Source of the DNA: Lachnospiraceae bacterium
GTDB taxonomy: Bacteria > Bacillota > Clostridia > Lachnospirales > Lachnospiraceae
Reading direction: 5' to 3'
Assembly: GCA_017443685.1 (NCBI GenBank)
Contig: JAFSYD010000188.1
Location: 1-10,191, forward strand
DNA: 10,191 nucleotides
The position numbers and the translations under genes are program-made. The notes under the pieces are model-generated. The model did not search any database. It was not told the origin of the DNA and saw only the letters and a program-made list of their open reading frames with translations. The stretch's first letter is position 1. Each line of letters begins with the position of its first letter. Below, in pieces: positions 7,332 to 10,191 of the stretch.

Positions 7332-7694
7332 CTATCCCAGCACTTCCCCCACTACGCGAAGCAGCGCCGTCTTGCCCTCGGATTTCGGAACGACACCGGC
7401 GACATGACCGCTTTGCATTACGTCATCCGTGACGCCGTCATCCTTGCCCGTGCGGAACAATACGGGGATACTATCTCCCCCGTCCACTTCGCGGATCGCC
7501 GCAAGCGTTGCCGGACCATCCATTTCCGGCATCAGATAATCGAGCACGATCAGGTCCGGCTTCGTCCCCGCAAGAAAAGCAACCGCTTCCTTTCCCGAGG
7601 CTGCCGTCGCCGTCTCATAGCCCGCCTTTTTCATCCACCGCTCCGCCATCCGCAGCATATCCGTATCATCATCCACCATCAGAATCAGACTCAT
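7332..7694 (-). CDS. Stand-alone CheY-like response regulator receiver
   Basis: A 120-residue single receiver domain with every key residue: acidic pocket Asp8 and Asp9 (LMVDDD), phospho-acceptor Asp52 (LIVLDYLMPEMDG), Thr82 (FRTG) and Lys104 (VPKSEGK). The length fits a complete receiver with no output domain, so it would act by protein contact or as a phosphate relay or sink. The start is set by AGGAGG (7702-7707), seven bases upstream of ATG. It lies 150 bases downstream of the hybrid kinase in the same orientation, and the kinase's HPt domain is the likely phosphate donor. A 19-base perfect inverted repeat sits directly before its ribosome site. The usually hydrophobic position just before Thr82 is Arg. 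Confidence 0.93.
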   Translation of the reverse strand: MSLILMVDDDTDMLRMAERWMKKAGYETATAASGKEAVAFLAGTKPDLIVLDYLMPEMDGPATLAAIREVDGGDSIPVLFRTGKDDGVTDDVMQSGHVAGVVPKSEGKTALLRVVGEVLG

Positions 7695-7707
7695 CTCTTT
7701 TCCTCCT

Positions 7708-7726
7708 ATATTACTGCAAGTAATAT
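7708..7726. promoter_or_regulatory. Perfect inverted repeat next to the receiver's ribosome site
   Basis: ATATTACT, a three-base centre and AGTAATAT form a perfect 8+8 palindrome directly upstream of the AGGAGG of the lone receiver gene. It could be an operator for a dimeric regulator. As RNA it would be a weak A/U hairpin one base from the ribosome site. It has no U-run and is not a terminator. Confidence 0.45.
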
Positions 7727-7753
7727 TTGACTTACTCTGACCGGTCGGACCCA

Positions 7754-7789
7754 GTACTGTTACCCGATCACTTCGTTCTCGGACAGTAC
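7754..7789. promoter_or_regulatory. Inverted repeat in the kinase-receiver gap
   Basis: GTACTGT (7754-7760) and ACAGTAC (7783-7789) are perfect complements. Inside them CCGA and TCGG can extend the stem past a small bulge, leaving an 11-base loop. On either strand no T-run follows, so an intrinsic terminator is unlikely. It could be an mRNA processing or stability element between the kinase and the receiver, or a protein-binding site. Confidence 0.4.
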
Positions 7790-7819
7790 CAGGCTCCTCA
7801 TATCGCCGTATGTCAACAT
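7760..7819 (-). other. Possible 19-residue small ORF between kinase and receiver
   Basis: ATG at 7819 opens MLTYGDMRSLVLSENEVIG, ending in TAA at 7760, 25 bases after the kinase stop. The composition looks protein-like, but the nearest purine stretch (AAGCAGG) is too close to the ATG for a good ribosome site. Its 3' half overlaps the inverted repeat at 7754-7789. It could be a leader peptide, a remnant of a lost gene, or chance. Confidence 0.2.
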
Positions 7820-7844
7820 CCTGCTTAAAGAAACCGCCCGCGCT

Positions 7845-9935
7845 CTACGCGCCCATCTTTTCATATGCGTCAAGTATTTCCTGCAGCATCCCTTTCATTT
7901 CGCGGTATTCACCAAGCAGCGCCGGCGTATCCCGCCGGATCACATCCCAGTCTTCGTTCTTTCCCGCCTCTTCCAGCGCCCTCGCCTTTTCGGAAAACGC
8001 GACCGCGCCGATCGCCCCCGAGGTACTTTTCAGCGAATGGACATTTATGGTAAACGCCTCGGCATCGCCATCCGCGAGATTCTCTTCCAGCTGCTTTGCC
8101 TTTGCAAAAACGGAGTCCGCAAACGTCTCGATCGCATACATATAATCATCCGCGTCCCCGCAGTAGTTAAGTCCCTTTTCGACATCAAGCGCAGCGCAGT
8201 GAAAGATGATCTCCGGCAATTTGGTAAGCTCGTCGTCTTCCGCTTCCGGCTCTTCCTCCGTGACGATCACGGCATCCTGCGGCAGGTATTTTAACATCAT
8301 CCGCTCCATCTCACCGATGTCCACCGGCTTGGAGAGATAATCGGTAAACCCTGCTCCGATCATCTTTTCCCGGTCACCCGCGATCGCGCTTGCCGTTAAG
8401 GAGATGATCGGCGTGCGCCGATAAGCCTCGGGATAACGTTCGCGCAATTCGTTTAACGTTTCGATACCGTTCATCATCGGCATCCGGTAGTCTAAAAACA
8501 CCAGATCGTAAGTATTCTGCCCGAACTTCTCGATGCATTCCATCCCGCTTTGCGCCATATCGATCTGCATCTTCGTCCGCTTAAGAAGCCCGGCGATAAC
8601 CTGAAGATTCATCGGCGTATCATCCACCACCAGAATCTTCATATCCGGCGCGGTAAAAAGCGCCTGCCTGCGTAGGCTTCTTGCGCTTTCCGTCTGCAGC
8701 TTATCCATGTCAAGCGTGCCGACCGGCGTATCGTCCGCAATCTTCTGGACGAGGGAAAAGTAAAACGTCGAGCCTTTTCCGTACTCGCTTTTGACCTTAA
8801 GCTCACTGTCCATCATATGCAAAAGCTGCCGCGTGATCGCAAGCCCCAGCCCCGTGCCCTCGATGTTCTTCGTCTTTTTGACATCCAGACGGTCAAAGGG
8901 CTCGAAGAGCTTGTCCATTTCCTCCGCACGGATGCCGATGCCCGTATCCGTTACCGAGACAGCGATGCGAACCGCCCCGTCTGCCTTTTCCTCAAGGGAC
9001 ATCTGAAAGGTCACGCTGCCTTTTTCCGTGTATTTTGCCGCGTTGGTGAGCATATTCGTGATGATCTGCTTGACGCGCAGCACGTCGCCGACAAGTCTGG
9101 AAGGAAGCGCGGGATCGACCGATACGAAAAGCTGCAGACCCTTATCCTCTGCCCGAAAACGCACGAGGTTATACAGATCCCCGACGAGAGACTTAAGCGC
9201 ATACCCGTCACAGTCGAGTTCGAGCTTGCCCGTTTCGATCTTGGAAAAATCCAGGATATCGCTGATGATCCCAAGCAGGCTCGCACCCGCTTTGCTGATG
9301 TTCTCCGCGTACGCTAACACCGTCTCATCCTCCGTCTCCTGCCGGATCATCTCGTTCATACCCAAAATGGCAGTGATCGGCGTACGGATCTCATGACTCA
9401 TATTGGAAAGGAACGCGCTCTTGGCAAGGTTCGCCTGCTCTGCCGCTTCAAGGGCCAGCTGAAGCTCTTCGGTGCGTGCCTTCTCCTCAGCGGCAAGCCG
9501 CGTTTCCGTGATGTCCCCGATGAACACGCAATAGACATCCCCGTAACCGGGCAGATGTGCAAAATGTCCGTAATCATCCACCCAGCGGATCTGTCCGTCC
9601 TTCCGGATAATGCGGTATACCACGTAATCCATATTATGGTCATTATCGGATCTGGCGATCTGGTCGTCGATGGAGCTCTGGATCTTGTCATAATCATCGG
9701 GATGCACCATCCCGCGGAACGAATTGCCGACCAGCTCGCGGAACTGCCCGACATCCTCACATCCGAAAATATCGCAGACGGAACGGTTCACGTACAGAAG
9801 CTCCGTACTCTCATCCGCACGATATGTGAAAAATCCACCCGGCATCTGCTCCGCGAGCCACTCGATTGCGGACATTTTCCCGTCTGCCGGGATGATGGAC
9901 ATCAGTTCATCGGCAAAAAAATTGTTTTTCTCCAT
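7845..9935 (-). CDS. Cytoplasmic hybrid sensor histidine kinase: PAS-HisKA-HATPase-REC-HPt
   Basis: 696 residues with no membrane span. PAS fold at about 25-145 (MVHPDDY near 77, VVYRIIRKDGQIRWVDDYGHF, VFIGDITE). A short coiled coil runs from 145 to 172. The HisKA site is FLSNMSHEIRTP with His181. HATPase has the N box at TNMLTNAAKYTEKG (Asn298), VTDTGIGI (329-336), the F box LFEPFDRL (343-350) and GTGLGLA (360-366). REC is at about 432-550, with Asp438/Asp439, phospho-acceptor Asp482, Thr514 and Lys536. HPt is at about 575-690, with NVHSLKSTSGAIG and His633. All catalytic and relay residues are present, so the protein can run a full His-Asp-His relay. The natural acceptor of the last step is the lone receiver encoded next. 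ATG at 9935 has AGGGGA (9944-9949) eight bases upstream. The input signal is unknown; a soluble PAS suggests a cytoplasmic cue or a partner protein. No DNA-binding output exists in the kinase or in the lone receiver. Confidence 0.96.
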   Translation of the reverse strand: MEKNNFFADELMSIIPADGKMSAIEWLAEQMPGGFFTYRADESTELLYVNRSVCDIFGCEDVGQFRELVGNSFRGMVHPDDYDKIQSSIDDQIARSDNDHNMDYVVYRIIRKDGQIRWVDDYGHFAHLPGYGDVYCVFIGDITETRLAAEEKARTEELQLALEAAEQANLAKSAFLSNMSHEIRTPITAILGMNEMIRQETEDETVLAYAENISKAGASLLGIISDILDFSKIETGKLELDCDGYALKSLVGDLYNLVRFRAEDKGLQLFVSVDPALPSRLVGDVLRVKQIITNMLTNAAKYTEKGSVTFQMSLEEKADGAVRIAVSVTDTGIGIRAEEMDKLFEPFDRLDVKKTKNIEGTGLGLAITRQLLHMMDSELKVKSEYGKGSTFYFSLVQKIADDTPVGTLDMDKLQTESARSLRRQALFTAPDMKILVVDDTPMNLQVIAGLLKRTKMQIDMAQSGMECIEKFGQNTYDLVFLDYRMPMMNGIETLNELRERYPEAYRRTPIISLTASAIAGDREKMIGAGFTDYLSKPVDIGEMERMMLKYLPQDAVIVTEEEPEAEDDELTKLPEIIFHCAALDVEKGLNYCGDADDYMYAIETFADSVFAKAKQLEENLADGDAEAFTINVHSLKSTSGAIGAVAFSEKARALEEAGKNEDWDVIRRDTPALLGEYREMKGMLQEILDAYEKMGA

Positions 9936-9970
9936 ACTTTGCTTCCCCTGTCCGGTATTCTTATTACATT

Positions 9971-9999
9971 ATCCTATCACAAAAATCCTTTGCATACAA
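9971..9999 (-). promoter_or_regulatory. Probable promoter of the hybrid kinase
   Basis: On the minus strand TTGTAT (9994-9999), 17 bases, then TAGGAT (9971-9976). The adjacent GATAAT, three bases further on, is an alternative -10. Transcription would begin near 9964, leaving a leader of about 29 bases. The surroundings are A/T-rich, as expected of a promoter. Confidence 0.5.
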
Positions 10000-10041
10000 A
10001 TGAAAAATACACACTCCCCCCTTTCCCAATGTCTGAACTCT

Positions 10042-10050
10042 TGGTATAAT
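10042..10050 (+). promoter_or_regulatory. Extended -10 promoter of the divergent right-hand gene
   Basis: TGGTATAAT is a perfect TATAAT (10045-10050) with the TGn extension. No good -35 is seen 17 bases upstream (TTTCCC), which fits an extended -10 promoter. Transcription would start near 10057, facing away from the kinase gene. Confidence 0.6.
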
Positions 10051-10056
10051 GAAATA

Positions 10057-10164
10057 TGTCTGTAACGACATGGGATCCGCGGAAGATCAGTTACGCATTT
10101 TTTTGCCGAAGACAATCCGGAATGTACAAATGATTTTGTCCGCGGTTCCTTAAGGAGGAAGGCT
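10057..10164 (+). promoter_or_regulatory. Structured 5' leader of the right-hand gene
   Basis: This leader of about 108 bases contains TCCGCGG twice (10076-10082 and 10139-10145). The two sites can pair as a long-range stem with flanking G-A/U-C pairs and one mismatch. The second arm ends just before the ribosome site, and TCCTTAAGGA (10147-10156) is a self-complementary run covering half of AAGGAGG (10152-10158). The fold could limit translation. I do not recognise a known riboswitch class. Confidence 0.3.
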
Positions 10165-10191
10165 ATGGAAAAAGTAAAACAGCAAAAAGGC
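10165..10191 (+). CDS. Start of an unidentified gene (nine codons visible)
   Basis: ATG at 10165 follows AAGGAGG (10152-10158) with a six-base gap and reads MEKVKQQKG to the window edge. The ideal ribosome site and the upstream extended -10 promoter make this a real gene start. Too little is visible for any functional call; a Lys/Gln-rich beginning is all that can be said. It is divergent from the hybrid kinase. Confidence 0.75.

Noticed and set aside
7103-7432. Full plus-strand gene of 109 codons containing the receiver fragment
   Set aside because: Only the first third matches a receiver; the remainder is Arg/Pro-rich antisense of the lone receiver gene, with no ribosome site at the ATG.
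7754-7789. Intrinsic terminator after the kinase
   Set aside because: The stem is not followed by a T-run on either strand.
9393-10049. Plus-strand 218-codon frame opposite the kinase N terminus
   Set aside because: It is antisense to the PAS and HisKA coding sequence, which is clearly real, and has no ribosome site.

Overview
The window looks like chromosomal DNA of a gut or rumen clostridium, most likely Lachnospiraceae (Bacillota). The signs are strong AGGAGG-type ribosome sites, moderately high G+C for that group, a soluble PAS hybrid kinase with REC and HPt domains, and a membrane protein with a GGDEF-like tail. No database search was possible, so the taxon is an inference.

Almost everything reads on the minus strand. 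From right to left: (1) a hybrid sensor kinase, 7845-9935, with PAS, HisKA, HATPase, REC and HPt domains and all five signalling sites intact. (2) A 150-base gap with two inverted repeats and a possible 19-codon ORF, then a stand-alone CheY-like receiver, 7332-7694. (3) A damaged stretch, about 6511-7331. It holds a plus-strand receiver-domain fragment (7085-7210) abutting a minus-strand membrane/GGDEF-like gene that is N-truncated, apparently frameshifted, and carries GGRK in place of GGDE. (4) A GNAT-like gene without a recognisable acetyl-CoA loop (5663-6511). It is joined by TGATG overlaps to the membrane gene before it and to a small, probably frameshifted gene after it (5398-5663). (5) A second GNAT-like gene, 4520-5347, a paralogue of the first but with the CoA-binding loop kept, under its own good promoter. 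(6) A very large open frame, 4421 to beyond base 1, of at least 1473 codons. It encodes a charged, mostly helical, unrecognised protein with a Q/K/E repeat near its N terminus.

At the right edge a divergent intergenic region carries a minus promoter for the kinase. It also carries an extended -10 promoter and a structured leader for a plus-strand gene, of which only nine codons are visible.

The kinase and lone receiver plausibly form a phosphorelay: His181 to Asp482 to His633, then to Asp52 of the separate receiver. The membrane gene, GNAT-like gene and small gene look like a translationally coupled unit that has partly decayed. The giant protein has no assigned function and is the least explained item. 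Nothing here proves that it works with the signalling genes.
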